Positions 37,332 through 44,668 of a DNA stretch of 64,000 nucleotides are shown here, piece by piece. Within the stretch, counting starts at the first letter, position 1; every line of letters starts with the position of its first letter. The notes under the pieces are model-generated. The model did no database searches and was not told the origin of the DNA. It saw nothing but the letters and a program-made list of their open reading frames with translations. The stretch is from Rosettibacter primus. Its GTDB lineage: Bacteria > Bacteroidota > Ignavibacteria > Ignavibacteriales > Melioribacteraceae. The stretch spans positions 1 to 64,000 of the forward strand of contig NZ_JAYKGK010000011.1 of the NCBI RefSeq assembly GCF_036860675.1, read 5' to 3'. Made by a program: the position numbers and the translations under genes.

Positions 37332-38021
37332 ATGGCAGAGAAATCTAAACTCTGGTACTTAGAAAATTTTAATCTCTTTAGTAATCTCAAAAAAGATCAA
37401 ATGATGGAATTGGGCCGGTTAATCACAGATAAGGAAATGAAAGGCAACGAACCTATATATTTTGCTGATGAACCTTCTAAGACAATCTACTTTCTTAAAA
37501 CCGGCAGAGTAAAGATTACAAAGTATCTTTCTGATGGAAGCGAAAAAATTATCGCTATTATTAATCCAGGCGAAATATTTGGTGAGATGGCTTATTTGGA
37601 CGAGGGGAAAAGAACTGATTATGCTGTAACCCTTGAGCCGTCGTTAATTTGTGCAATTAATAAAAACGACCTCGCAAAATTCATTGAGCAAAATCCTGAA
37701 CTGAATATTAGATTAAACAAAATATTGGGATTAAAACTCAGAAGTTTTTCAGAAAGGATTGAAGATCTTATCTTCAAAGATGCCGATCAAAGGATTGCCT
37801 CTTTTTTAGTGCGTTATATTGAAAAAAATGGTAAAAAAATTGGTGACAAAATATTCGTAAAACCTTTCTTAAAACATAAGGATATTGGTGAACTCACTGC
37901 CTGCTCTCGCCAAACGGTTAATTACTTCCTGACCAATCTTAGAAAAAAAGGTATAATTGATTTCGACAGAAATAAACTTATTGTCAATAACTTAGACGAA
38001 TTAAAAAAAATTGTTTCTTGA
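37332..38021 (+). CDS. Crp/Fnr family transcription regulator
   Basis: 229 residues. A cyclic-nucleotide-binding-like barrel (about 10-125, 'GEIFGEMAYLDEGKRTDYAV') precedes a dimerisation helix and a winged helix with 'LKHKDIGELTACSRQTVNYF' (about 178-197). There is no N-terminal Fe-S cysteine set, so it is not a classical FNR. The recognition helix has Arg as in CRP R180, but Gln replaces E181 and Tyr replaces R185, which fits a changed target such as TGTC-N8-GACA. Two such sites lie close by (38026-38041 and 41459-41474). It is the first gene of a small stress-related run (glutaredoxin-like, AhpD-like). Confidence 0.92.
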   Translation: MAEKSKLWYLENFNLFSNLKKDQMMELGRLITDKEMKGNEPIYFADEPSKTIYFLKTGRVKITKYLSDGSEKIIAIINPGEIFGEMAYLDEGKRTDYAVTLEPSLICAINKNDLAKFIEQNPELNIRLNKILGLKLRSFSERIEDLIFKDADQRIASFLVRYIEKNGKKIGDKIFVKPFLKHKDIGELTACSRQTVNYFLTNLRKKGIIDFDRNKLIVNNLDELKKIVS

Positions 38022-38025
38022 CTAA

Positions 38026-38041
38026 TGTCCGAAATTTGACA
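38026..38041 (+). promoter_or_regulatory. Candidate Crp/Fnr-family operator 1
   Basis: TGTCCGAAATTTGACA carries TGTC/GACA ends, as does the second site at 41459-41474 (13 of 16 bases the same). A TATTTTTG -7 box follows after exactly 21 bp (38063-38070), the same spacing as at the second site. This places the dyad centre near -41, a class II activator position. Confidence 0.6.
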
Positions 38042-38062
38042 AAACTTATTTTCGATTGACAT

Positions 38063-38070
38063 TATTTTTG
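38063..38070 (+). promoter_or_regulatory. Candidate -7 promoter box of the glutaredoxin-like gene
   Basis: TATTTTTG matches TAnnTTTG and lies 14 bp before the ATG at 38085 and 21 bp after operator 1. No good -33 element is present, as expected for an activator-dependent promoter. Confidence 0.5.
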
Positions 38071-38084
38071 TATTAAAAAAATCA

Positions 38085-38309
38085 ATGATTCTTACATTAA
38101 TAATATCAGACAATTGCGATGCCTGTGAACGTGCGAAAAAAGTTATTGAAAAGATTCGCAACACCCATCCCAAAATAACTACTGAAACTATACACATTGA
38201 TTCATATAAAGGGAAAAAAGTTACAATAACACCAGCGTTGTTTATAGATCAAATGTTATTTTGTTATGGTGATATTGATGAAATAAGTTTATCAAAAAAA
38301 TTAAATTGA
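38085..38309 (+). CDS. Small glutaredoxin/thioredoxin-fold protein
   Basis: 74 residues, cytoplasmic. 'LIISDNCDACERAKKVIEKI' (5-24) holds a CxxC (Cys-Asp-Ala-Cys) redox site on the first helix, and 'VTITPALFIDQMLFCYGDID' supplies the cis-Pro (TP) and a third Cys near 62. The length equals a minimal glutaredoxin-like fold. It probably reduces or relays disulfides; the partner is unknown. It sits directly behind operator 1 and 7 bp before the AhpD-like gene, so both are likely controlled by the upstream Crp/Fnr protein. Confidence 0.75.
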   Translation: MILTLIISDNCDACERAKKVIEKIRNTHPKITTETIHIDSYKGKKVTITPALFIDQMLFCYGDIDEISLSKKLN

Positions 38310-38316
38310 GGTGCTT

Positions 38317-38874
38317 GTGCCCTTTATTAAAGTTATTGATGAAGGAAATGCCGAGGGAAAATTAAAAGATGTTTATGAAGAAATTATTAAATCCCGCGGT
38401 AAACTTTCAAACATAATGAAAATTCACAGCCTGAATTTAGATGCAATGATTAAGCACATGGAATTATATAAAACCATTATGTTCGGTAAATCTAATCTTT
38501 CACGGGAAGTAAAAGAAATGATTGCGGTTGTTGTTTCAGTTGCTAATAAATGTGATTACTGCATTAATCATCATGCAGAGGCACTTAATTTTTATTGGAA
38601 GAATAAAGAAAAATTAAATCAGTTTATTATTGATTTCAGAAGCGTTGAGTTTGAACCAAAAGTAAAATTATTGCTCGAATATGCGTATGAACTTACCATT
38701 ACTCCGAAAAATATATCACTAGCCACAATTAGCAGTCTGCGCTCATCAGGCTGGAACGATGAAGATATACTGTTAGCAAACTTAATAATCAGCTATTTCA
38801 ATTTTGTCAACAGAATTGCTCTAGGACTAGGTGTTGAATTCAGCGAAGATGAAATTAAAGGTTATAAGTATTAA
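38317..38874 (+). CDS. Carboxymuconolactone decarboxylase/AhpD-like protein
   Basis: About 185 residues. GTG 38317 is preferred because a GAGG site lies 5 nt upstream; a GTG at 38311 overlaps that site. The AhpD core 'VVSVANKCDYCINHHAEALN' (about 70-90) has the CxxC plus His proton relay of peroxidase-related alkylhydroperoxidase enzymes. 'FGKSNLSREVKEMIAVVV' is the preceding conserved helix. It likely acts in peroxide defence together with the glutaredoxin-like protein encoded just upstream. It is convergent with the peroxiredoxin-like operon. Confidence 0.88.
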   Translation: MPFIKVIDEGNAEGKLKDVYEEIIKSRGKLSNIMKIHSLNLDAMIKHMELYKTIMFGKSNLSREVKEMIAVVVSVANKCDYCINHHAEALNFYWKNKEKLNQFIIDFRSVEFEPKVKLLLEYAYELTITPKNISLATISSLRSSGWNDEDILLANLIISYFNFVNRIALGLGVEFSEDEIKGYKY

Positions 38875-38895
38875 ACAGGCAATCCCAAGAATATA

Positions 38896-39537
38896 TTACC
38901 ATTCATTAAATTCTCTTGCAATTTCCAAAAGAATATTTCCTTTAAGCCTAACTTTATAATCCGGGTTCACATATTCAAATTGAATAACCCCTTTATCATC
39001 AATAATAAATACGCTTGGAACCGGGAGGATATGATGTGTTTCACCAGAGCTTGCTTCTAAATCCATACCATAGCTTTTTAGTTTATTTAAGTAATCATCA
39101 TCTACTTTAAAAGCTATACCGAATTCTTTCACTGCATTTGCTTTGCTGTCTGAATACAATTCGTATTTCATATTGTATTTATCGAGTGTAGCTCTAAGAT
39201 TTTCCGGACTATCCATACATACAGCAATTATTTTGTACCCGAGTTTTAGCAAGTCATCTTCAACTTTTTGTAATTCGCTGAAGTGCATATTACAATACGG
39301 GCACCAACCACCTCTGTAAAATATTACAATTGATTTTTGTCTTTTTATTACTTCTTTAATGTCAACTTCTTTTCCTTCTATTGTTTTAATAATTGCACTC
39401 GGAATTTCTGCACCAATTTTAATTGGGCAAATATCTTCTGATGATTTAGCTACTTTGTTTTCTTCTTTTGCCATAATTTCACCTGTATAAAATTGTTGTA
39501 AGATTAATAGAATTGTTAATAAAAAAATTGTTTTCAT
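38896..39537 (-). CDS. Exported peroxiredoxin-like (AhpC/TSA) protein
   Basis: 213 residues with a signal peptide (about 1-20, 'LLTILLILQQFYTGE'). The thioredoxin-like fold carries 'SIVIFYRGGWCPYCNMHFSEL' (quoted in part; CPYC near 79-82), the hallmark of the peroxiredoxin-like AhpC/TSA group. 'MDSPENLRATLDKYNMKYEL' and 'VPSVFIIDDKGVIQFEYVNP' complete the fold. It probably removes peroxides in the periplasm. It is the last gene of a four-gene run (YceI, 114-residue protein, DUF6969-like, this gene) whose promoter carries operator 2. Confidence 0.88.
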   Translation of the reverse strand: MKTIFLLTILLILQQFYTGEIMAKEENKVAKSSEDICPIKIGAEIPSAIIKTIEGKEVDIKEVIKRQKSIVIFYRGGWCPYCNMHFSELQKVEDDLLKLGYKIIAVCMDSPENLRATLDKYNMKYELYSDSKANAVKEFGIAFKVDDDYLNKLKSYGMDLEASSGETHHILPVPSVFIIDDKGVIQFEYVNPDYKVRLKGNILLEIAREFNEW

Positions 39538-39555
39538 TTTACACTCATTTAATTT

Positions 39556-40221
39556 TTACAAATCAATTTTTCTGTATGAGAGGATTTCATAATCCCTGTC
39601 TTCAAACGGTTCTCTGAAATTTTCGTTGACATAATTTTTTATCCATTCATCTCTTTTATCAAATAGCTCAAAGATCTCATCTCTATAACTTTTGAAAATA
39701 TAATTCACAAACTCAATAATTCTTTTGTCATGGAATAAGGAAGGAGCTACGTAGAAGTTGTCTGCTAATTTTTTTAGAATATCAGCTTTAACATATTTAT
39801 CGCCTGTTACCCATCGATTTACGGTAGCAAGTGCTATTGGTTTTCCATCTTCACTCATAGAAATTAAAATAAGATGAACTAATTCACCATTCTCGTCCAA
39901 AGCAAATGTATGAAAATGACCATACTCATTTGGTCTATGAATATGAAAAAATAATTGACAGCCGCTTACTTCATCTTTTATTCCTTCATCTGTTGGATAA
40001 TGTGAATACGGGTCAAATTTATACTTTCTGCCATTCATAATTTTTTTAACAATATTTGAGCCTTCTTTCCGAAGGCTCATAATAATTTCAGCAATTAATT
40101 TTATAAACTTATCAGCAGAAGAATTTATCTCGGAGATTATCTCTGCGGCTTTTGCCTTAGATTGTAAAAGCAGAAAAGTCAGCAATGTGCCGGCTTTAAT
40201 AAATTCTCTTCGTTTCATCAT
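39556..40221 (-). CDS. Tat/Sec-exported protein of unknown function (possibly DUF6969-like)
   Basis: About 221 residues from ATG 40221, which overlaps the upstream stop by ATGA, a translational-coupling arrangement. The N-terminus 'MMKRREFIKAGTLLTFLLLQ' looks like a twin-arginine signal. The mature part has 'HYPTDEGIKDEVSGCQLFFH' and 'HIHRPNEYGHFHTFALDENG' with closely spaced histidines that could bind a metal, then a helical C-terminus. I recall a DUF6969-type family with this His-rich block, but this is not certain. Cotranscription with YceI and peroxiredoxin-like genes suggests a redox or metal-stress role. Confidence 0.7.
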   Translation of the reverse strand: MMKRREFIKAGTLLTFLLLQSKAKAAEIISEINSSADKFIKLIAEIIMSLRKEGSNIVKKIMNGRKYKFDPYSHYPTDEGIKDEVSGCQLFFHIHRPNEYGHFHTFALDENGELVHLILISMSEDGKPIALATVNRWVTGDKYVKADILKKLADNFYVAPSLFHDKRIIEFVNYIFKSYRDEIFELFDKRDEWIKNYVNENFREPFEDRDYEILSYRKIDL

Positions 40222-40562
40222 TTTACTTTCGATAAAATCATTGAACAAACTTGATCGTGCATATTTTTTAAATCGGGGTCAACCTTCGAGAAATTCATTT
40301 TTTGGTCAAGTTTTGGTTTGACTTCTGCTAACGATTCTTTTGTTGGATTATTAAAATGTTCACCCATTAGTAGCTTCATTTGTGCTGCTGCATGATTTTC
40401 AACTTCTTCGGGAGTTAAGTTTTTCCCTAAAATTTGAGCTCCTCTTTTTAATGTTTCGCCATGAATTGCAACGAAACAGCCGAGCAAAGCATCTCGAGCT
40501 TCGAGTGGAGAAATTTCAGAAGCACTTTGTGCTTTTTCTAATTGTTCTAATGTTTTAACCAT
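40218..40562 (-). CDS. Small helical protein of unknown function
   Basis: 114 residues, no signal peptide or membrane helix, mostly alpha-helical: 'SPLEARDALLGCFVAIHGET', 'GKNLTPEEVENHAAAQMKLL'. One Cys and paired His residues (IHGE, NHAA, GEHF) could contribute to metal or heme binding, but this is a guess. I do not recognise the family. Its stop overlaps the start of the next gene, and it follows the YceI-type gene by 32 bp, so it belongs to that operon. Confidence 0.65.
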   Translation of the reverse strand: MVKTLEQLEKAQSASEISPLEARDALLGCFVAIHGETLKRGAQILGKNLTPEEVENHAAAQMKLLMGEHFNNPTKESLAEVKPKLDQKMNFSKVDPDLKNMHDQVCSMILSKVK

Positions 40563-40594
40563 TTGATAACTCCTCGTTTATTTTTCAAAATGAT

Positions 40595-41386
40595 TTACTT
40601 TTTCTTTTGAGCACAAGGATTGCAAGGATTATTCTTTTTATCAACCTTTTTTACAGCACAAGGATTACATGGATTATTTTTCATATCTTGTTTTTTTACA
40701 CCGCAAGGGCTGCATTTATTTTCAGCTTTATTAGGTCCGCAAGTACCACAAGGATTATTAGAACTGATTACATCACTGGCAACAAAATGAACCGTGATTT
40801 TAACTTCATCATTTAATTTACCCGTAACCATCGAAGGAATTTTTATATCATAATCTGAAAGCTTAATGCTAAATTCAGCATTAGCTACTAATAAATTACC
40901 AGGCATCTTAGCTTTGGTCTTTTCGCTTTCCTTGAAGTAAGTTAATGCAGCTGGAACCTCTATATCTTTAGTAAAGCCATGAACAGTGAATTTACCTATT
41001 AGAGTTGCTTTGATTCTTTCCCCATCATTTAATTTTTTTGATGTTGGATTTTTTATACCTTTCAATTGAAATTCTGCATATGGATATTTAGCAGCATTAA
41101 GCCACATTTCACTTCTTAAATGCTCATCCCTTAAATCAATTCCAGTTTTAATATTGCTGACTGCAACTCTAACTTTACCCATTGGTTTTTGAGTTACATC
41201 GTTTGTGTTAATCATCACAGTGGCTTCTAATCCGCTAACGAGTCCAACTATTTTTTCTAAGGGTGCATCAGAAATAAACTGAGCTTGATTTCTTTCGTCT
41301 TTTGAATCGACAGAAAATGTTTGGGCAATTAGATTTATTCCTAAAAATAATATTAAGATTATGAGCTGTTTTATTTTTATTTTCAT
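40595..41386 (-). CDS. YceI-family exported protein with a CxxC-repeat tail
   Basis: 263 residues. The signal peptide (about 1-21, 'LIILILFLGINLIAQ') precedes a YceI lipocalin-like domain (about 22-205: 'FSVDSKDERNQAQFISDAPL', 'GIDLRDEHLRSEMWLNAAKY', 'GKFTVHGFTKDIEVPA'), which binds polyisoprenoids in relatives. An unusual 55-residue tail follows, with four CxxC motifs (CGTC, CSPC, CNPC, CNPC) separated by Lys-rich spacers. Such tails suit metal binding or thiol chemistry. It is the first gene of the run with the DUF6969-like and peroxiredoxin-like genes; operator 2 lies 73 bp upstream and the mer operon is divergent. Confidence 0.88.
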   Translation of the reverse strand: MKIKIKQLIILILFLGINLIAQTFSVDSKDERNQAQFISDAPLEKIVGLVSGLEATVMINTNDVTQKPMGKVRVAVSNIKTGIDLRDEHLRSEMWLNAAKYPYAEFQLKGIKNPTSKKLNDGERIKATLIGKFTVHGFTKDIEVPAALTYFKESEKTKAKMPGNLLVANAEFSIKLSDYDIKIPSMVTGKLNDEVKITVHFVASDVISSNNPCGTCGPNKAENKCSPCGVKKQDMKNNPCNPCAVKKVDKKNNPCNPCAQKKK

Positions 41387-41429
41387 TATGAACTCCTTTT
41401 TTGTTATAAGTGTTGTTTAATTTTTAAAG

Positions 41430-41437
41430 TAAACTTA
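41430..41437 (-). promoter_or_regulatory. Candidate -7 promoter box of the YceI operon
   Basis: TAAGTTTA on the minus strand is one mismatch from TAnnTTTG. It lies 21 bp from the end of operator 2, the same spacing as between operator 1 and its box. Confidence 0.4.
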
Positions 41438-41458
41438 AAGCAAGGGGCAATGGAGTTC

Positions 41459-41474
41459 TGTCAAGAATTTGACA
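41459..41474 (-). promoter_or_regulatory. Candidate Crp/Fnr-family operator 2
   Basis: TGTCAAGAATTTGACA is a perfect 6-bp inverted repeat with a 4-bp centre. It lies in the divergent gap between the YceI operon and merR and resembles operator 1 at 38026-38041. The spacing to the YceI -7 box suggests class II activation of the YceI operon. Confidence 0.6.
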
Positions 41475-41518
41475 AAATAATGTATTTTTCATAAAAAGTA
41501 CTGACTGCAAAAAAACTC

Positions 41519-41552
41519 TTGACTCCGTACCATACTACGCATATTATATTTG
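41519..41552 (+). promoter_or_regulatory. MerR operator/promoter of the mercury operon
   Basis: TTGACTCCGTAC (41519-41530) matches the -35 and left half-site known from Tn501-type mer promoters. A dyad CGTA-CCATAC-TACG is centred in the spacer. The -10 TATATT starts after an overlong 20-bp spacer and is extended to TATATTTG (41545-41552), the Bacteroidota box. The long spacer is the classic feature of promoters untwisted by Hg-bound MerR. It lies 28 bp before merR, so merR is in the operon it controls. Confidence 0.8.
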
Positions 41553-41579
41553 TATAGAAGTTAAAAGGGAATTTGAAAA

Positions 41580-41993
41580 ATGGCTGAATATTTTGTTGGA
41601 CAAATAGCAAAACAAGTTGGTGTAAATGTCGAAACCATCCGTTATTATGAAAGATTAAAATTACTTCCCAAACCGAAAAGAAGAGAATCGCGTTACAGAG
41701 TTTATGACGAAACAGATTTGAAACGGCTGCTTTTCATTAAGCGGGCTAAGGAACTTGGTTTTACATTAAAAGAAATAAAAGAATTATTAGAACTAAAAAT
41801 AGAATCAACGGCAACATGCGGCGATATTAAACATTTAGCTGAAAGTAAATTGCAAGATGTTGAAAAAAGAATTAATGATTTAAAAAATATTAAAAGAGTA
41901 TTAGTTAAATTGATAAATCAATGCGCCTGTGAACAGTTGTCAAGTGATAAATGCCCTATTTTGGAAGTGATTGACAATATAAAACTAACATAG
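41580..41993 (+). CDS. merR: Mercury-responsive MerR regulator
   Basis: 137 residues, a dimeric activator/repressor. The winged helix 'QIAKQVGVNVETIRYYERLK' (8-27) and 'YRVYDETDLKRLLFI' are followed by a long dimerisation helix. Mercury ligands of the Tn501 protein (Cys 82, 117, 126) correspond to Cys80, Cys117 (in CAC, with Cys115) and Cys125 here, which separates it from CueR/ZntR-type regulators. The gene is first in a co-directional mer operon behind its own operator, unlike the divergent layout of many Gram-negative mer loci. AAAAGGGA upstream is the ribosome site. Confidence 0.92.
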   Translation: MAEYFVGQIAKQVGVNVETIRYYERLKLLPKPKRRESRYRVYDETDLKRLLFIKRAKELGFTLKEIKELLELKIESTATCGDIKHLAESKLQDVEKRINDLKNIKRVLVKLINQCACEQLSSDKCPILEVIDNIKLT

Positions 41994-42010
41994 AAAGGAG
42001 GTTATTAGAT

Positions 42011-42154
42011 ATGAAACGAAAAATATTGATAATCCTTGCGCCGTTGGGATTTACTTTAGGTGGATATATTTATGCAAATTCAAATTCTGATTATAATGAT
42101 TGTCCATTTAAAGGTACTCCTGATTGTCCAGAATATCCATTATGCTGCAAGTGA
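42011..42154 (+). CDS. 47-residue Cys-rich membrane-anchored peptide in the mer operon
   Basis: A small gene with a strong ribosome site (AAAGGAGG, 9 nt before the ATG). It starts 18 bp after merR and ends just before an attenuator-like hairpin. Residues 3-22 form one hydrophobic helix or signal peptide (ILIILAPLGFTLGGYIYA). The remainder carries four cysteines as DCP, DCP and CC near the end (PLCCK). The layout suggests a small exported or membrane-anchored Hg/thiol-binding protein. I do not recognise it; its position and codon structure make it a real gene. Confidence 0.7.
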   Translation: MKRKILIILAPLGFTLGGYIYANSNSDYNDCPFKGTPDCPEYPLCCK

Positions 42155-42169
42155 TATTCGGTTTATAAG

Positions 42170-42205
42170 AGAGGGACTGCAATTAACAAAGTCCCTCTAC
42201 TTTTT
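42170..42205 (+). terminator. Attenuator-like hairpin inside the mer operon
   Basis: AGAGGGACT (42170-42178) and AGTCCCTCT (42190-42198) form a perfect 9-bp stem with an 11-nt loop, followed by ACTTTTT. It is a rho-independent terminator between the 47-residue gene and merTP on the same strand, so it probably lowers rather than abolishes downstream transcription. Confidence 0.75.
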
Positions 42206-42229
42206 AACTATGAACAAGGAGGCATTAAA

Positions 42230-42853
42230 ATGAAATTAAATAAATTTTCCCGGAACAGTGCAATTGTTACCGCATTGTTGGCATCACTTTGCTGCATTAC
42301 GCCTGTATTAGCAGTATTGGGTGGGTTAAGTAGTATAGTATCTACGTTCTCATTTCTCGAACCTTTCCGTCCTTATTTTATTGCAATTACAATACTAATT
42401 CTTGGTTTTGCTTTTTATAATGCGTACAAACCAAAAAAGAAAAATGATATTGACTGTGCGTGCGAGGACGAAACAAGCGATAAAAAAGTAAGCTTCATAA
42501 ATTCAAAAAAGTTTTTATGGATTATTACTGCCGTAAGCACATTGTTAATAACATTTCCATATTACTCAAAAGCTTTGTTCCCTTCCGGCAAAGGAAATGT
42601 TTCAATTGTACAATCAAATAATATTGTAAAAGCTAAGCTTACTATTGAAGGAATGAGCTGCATTTCTTGTGAAAAATCTGTTGACTATGCACTTAAGTCA
42701 GAAATTGGTGTTATTAGCGCCACTTCATCTTATAAAACCGGTATTGTTTATGTTGAATATGATAATACAAAAGTTAATTTAGAGCAGCTTAAAAACGCAG
42801 TTGAAGAAAAAGTTGGATATAAAGTAAAAAACATAGAACAAACAAAAAAATAA
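42230..42853 (+). CDS. merTP: MerTP fused mercuric ion transporter
   Basis: 207 residues. The MerT half (about 1-125) has three membrane helices, with the vicinal Cys pair in 'LASLCCITPVLAVLGG' (near 20-21) and a second Cys pair (CACED, near 83-85) in the cytoplasmic loop. The MerP half (about 133-207) is a heavy-metal-associated domain with 'IEGMSCISCEKSV' near 140. It takes Hg(II) from the periplasm and passes it to MerA. The fusion is known in Bacteroidota and other phyla and replaces separate merT and merP. It follows an attenuator hairpin and has AAGGAGG upstream. Confidence 0.93.
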   Translation: MKLNKFSRNSAIVTALLASLCCITPVLAVLGGLSSIVSTFSFLEPFRPYFIAITILILGFAFYNAYKPKKKNDIDCACEDETSDKKVSFINSKKFLWIITAVSTLLITFPYYSKALFPSGKGNVSIVQSNNIVKAKLTIEGMSCISCEKSVDYALKSEIGVISATSSYKTGIVYVEYDNTKVNLEQLKNAVEEKVGYKVKNIEQTKK

Positions 42854-42854
42854 A

Positions 42855-42955
42855 AACTTAGTGCGACTTTGTGATGAACTTTGTGTGCCTTTGTGGTAAA
42901 GCTTAACCACGAAGGAACTCGAAGGGTTTCACAAAGGAACACAAGGGGAAAAATA
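42855..42955. repeat. Dispersed 'tttgtggtaaa' palindrome inside the mer operon
   Basis: 'ctttgtgtgcctttgtggt' and 'aaccacgaaggaactcgaagg' pair around 'taaagctt', and the right arm ends 'cacaaaggaacacaagggg'. That AAGGGG is the ribosome site of merA (about 9 nt before the ATG). Related sequence occurs at 45060-45140. Confidence 0.75.
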
Positions 42956-42957
42956 TT

Positions 42958-44601
42958 ATGACCATACAAACACTAAAATTAAAAATCAGCGGAATGACTT
43001 GCGAGCATTGCGCAAAAACAATTGAAAAGAGAGTATCCGCAATTAATGGCATAATAAAGAAATCAATAAGTTATCCGGAGAAAACAGGTGAATTCCAATT
43101 CGATGCTGAAAAAACTTCTGCAAGTGAAATTATAACTGCTATAAATTCCATCGGTAATTATAAGGTTATTGATGAGATTAAGGATATGAAAGAAAACACA
43201 TCGAAATATGATTTAATCATTATCGGTGGCGGGTCTGCTGCTTTTTCTGCCGCTATTAAAGCAAGTGAACTTGGTAAAAAAGTTTTGATGATAAATGACG
43301 GTCTTCCTATTGGCGGCACTTGTGTTAATGTAGGCTGCGTACCATCGAAAACTCTGATTAGAACTGCTGAACAAGTTCACATTGCTAATCATCCAAATTT
43401 TTCCGGTATAAAACCCGGCAATAGTAAAATTAATTTTAAGGAAATAGTCCGACAAAAGTCTGAATTGGTTGAAAGGTTAAGACAGCATAAGTATATCGAT
43501 GTTCTAAAGGATGATTTGAATGTAACTATATTAAAATCATTTGCTAAGTTACTTGATAAAAACACAGTAGAAACTGATAACAAAAAATTTACAGCAGAAA
43601 ATATTCTAATAGCTACCGGATCGTCCACCTTTATTCCAAATTTGCCTGGATTAAATGAAACCGGCTATTTAACAAATGAAACACTTTATGAATTACAAGA
43701 ACTGCCAGAACACCTAATTGTTATTGGCGGAAGATATATTGCCTTAGAGAATGCGCAGTTGTTTGCACGATTAGGTTCTAAAGTTACCATTCTTCAAAGG
43801 TCTAATAGAATACTTCCCGACGAGATGCCGGATATTACTGAAACATTGAAAGAATATTTGGAAGAGGAGGGAATAAAAATTAAAACGGGAGTAAAAATAA
43901 AATCAATTAATAAGAAAAATGGGAAAATTACAATTAACGCTTTTGTGAAAGATGAAGATGAGGTCATTGAAGGCACACATATTTTTATAGCAACTGGTAG
44001 AAAAGGAAACACAAAAGGCTTAGGATTAGAAGAATTGGGAATTGAACTTCATAAAAATAGTTTTATCAAGACAAATGAATTTTTACAAACATCAATTCCA
44101 AATATTTATGCTGCGGGCGATGTTACTGGTGAATATTTGTTTGTCTATTCCGCAGCTTATGAAGGATCGCTTGCCGTTCAAAATATGTTTGGAGAAAATC
44201 AAACTAAAAAGGATTATTCCGTTTTCCCCTGGGTTATTTTCACTGATCCACAAGTTGCAGGAGTTGGAATGGATGAAAATTTAGCCTACGAAAATAAAAT
44301 TGATTATGAAGTATCAACAATTCAGCTTAAAGATGTTCCTCGTTCTCTTGCGGCTCGCAACACAAAAGGATTTATAAAACTTATCCGCAATAAAGAAAAT
44401 GATAAACTGATTGGTGCAAGAATCTTAGCTTCTGAAGGTTCTGAACTGCTGATGGAAATTTCTTTGGCAATCAAATATGGAATTACCGTAAAAGAGTTGA
44501 AGCAAATGTTTCATCCATATTTAACTTTGTCTGAAGGGATAAAATTGGCAGCAATTAGTTTCGAGAAAGATGTAAATAAACTTAGCTGCTGCGCTGTGTA
44601 A
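42958..44601 (+). CDS. merA: Mercury(II) reductase
   Basis: 547 residues, a cytoplasmic flavoenzyme that reduces Hg(II) to volatile Hg(0) with NADPH. The N-terminal HMA domain (1-70) has 'ISGMTCEHCAKTIEKR'. The FAD motif 'IIGGGSAAFSAAIKASELG' starts near 88, and the redox pair is in 'GGTCVNVGCVPSKTL' (118-132). 'IVIGGRYIALENAQ' starts the NADPH domain, and the C-terminus 'KLSCCAV' carries the Cys pair that captures Hg. All catalytic residues are present. It is the last gene of the operon merR/47-residue gene/merTP/merA. No merB was seen. Confidence 0.96.
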   Translation: MTIQTLKLKISGMTCEHCAKTIEKRVSAINGIIKKSISYPEKTGEFQFDAEKTSASEIITAINSIGNYKVIDEIKDMKENTSKYDLIIIGGGSAAFSAAIKASELGKKVLMINDGLPIGGTCVNVGCVPSKTLIRTAEQVHIANHPNFSGIKPGNSKINFKEIVRQKSELVERLRQHKYIDVLKDDLNVTILKSFAKLLDKNTVETDNKKFTAENILIATGSSTFIPNLPGLNETGYLTNETLYELQELPEHLIVIGGRYIALENAQLFARLGSKVTILQRSNRILPDEMPDITETLKEYLEEEGIKIKTGVKIKSINKKNGKITINAFVKDEDEVIEGTHIFIATGRKGNTKGLGLEELGIELHKNSFIKTNEFLQTSIPNIYAAGDVTGEYLFVYSAAYEGSLAVQNMFGENQTKKDYSVFPWVIFTDPQVAGVGMDENLAYENKIDYEVSTIQLKDVPRSLAARNTKGFIKLIRNKENDKLIGARILASEGSELLMEISLAIKYGITVKELKQMFHPYLTLSEGIKLAAISFEKDVNKLSCCAV

Positions 44602-44668
44602 AAGTGGTTAAGTTATATTAAAACCGTTAAGTAGAAGCTGAGATTCTTAGTGGTTTTCTGTGATATCC

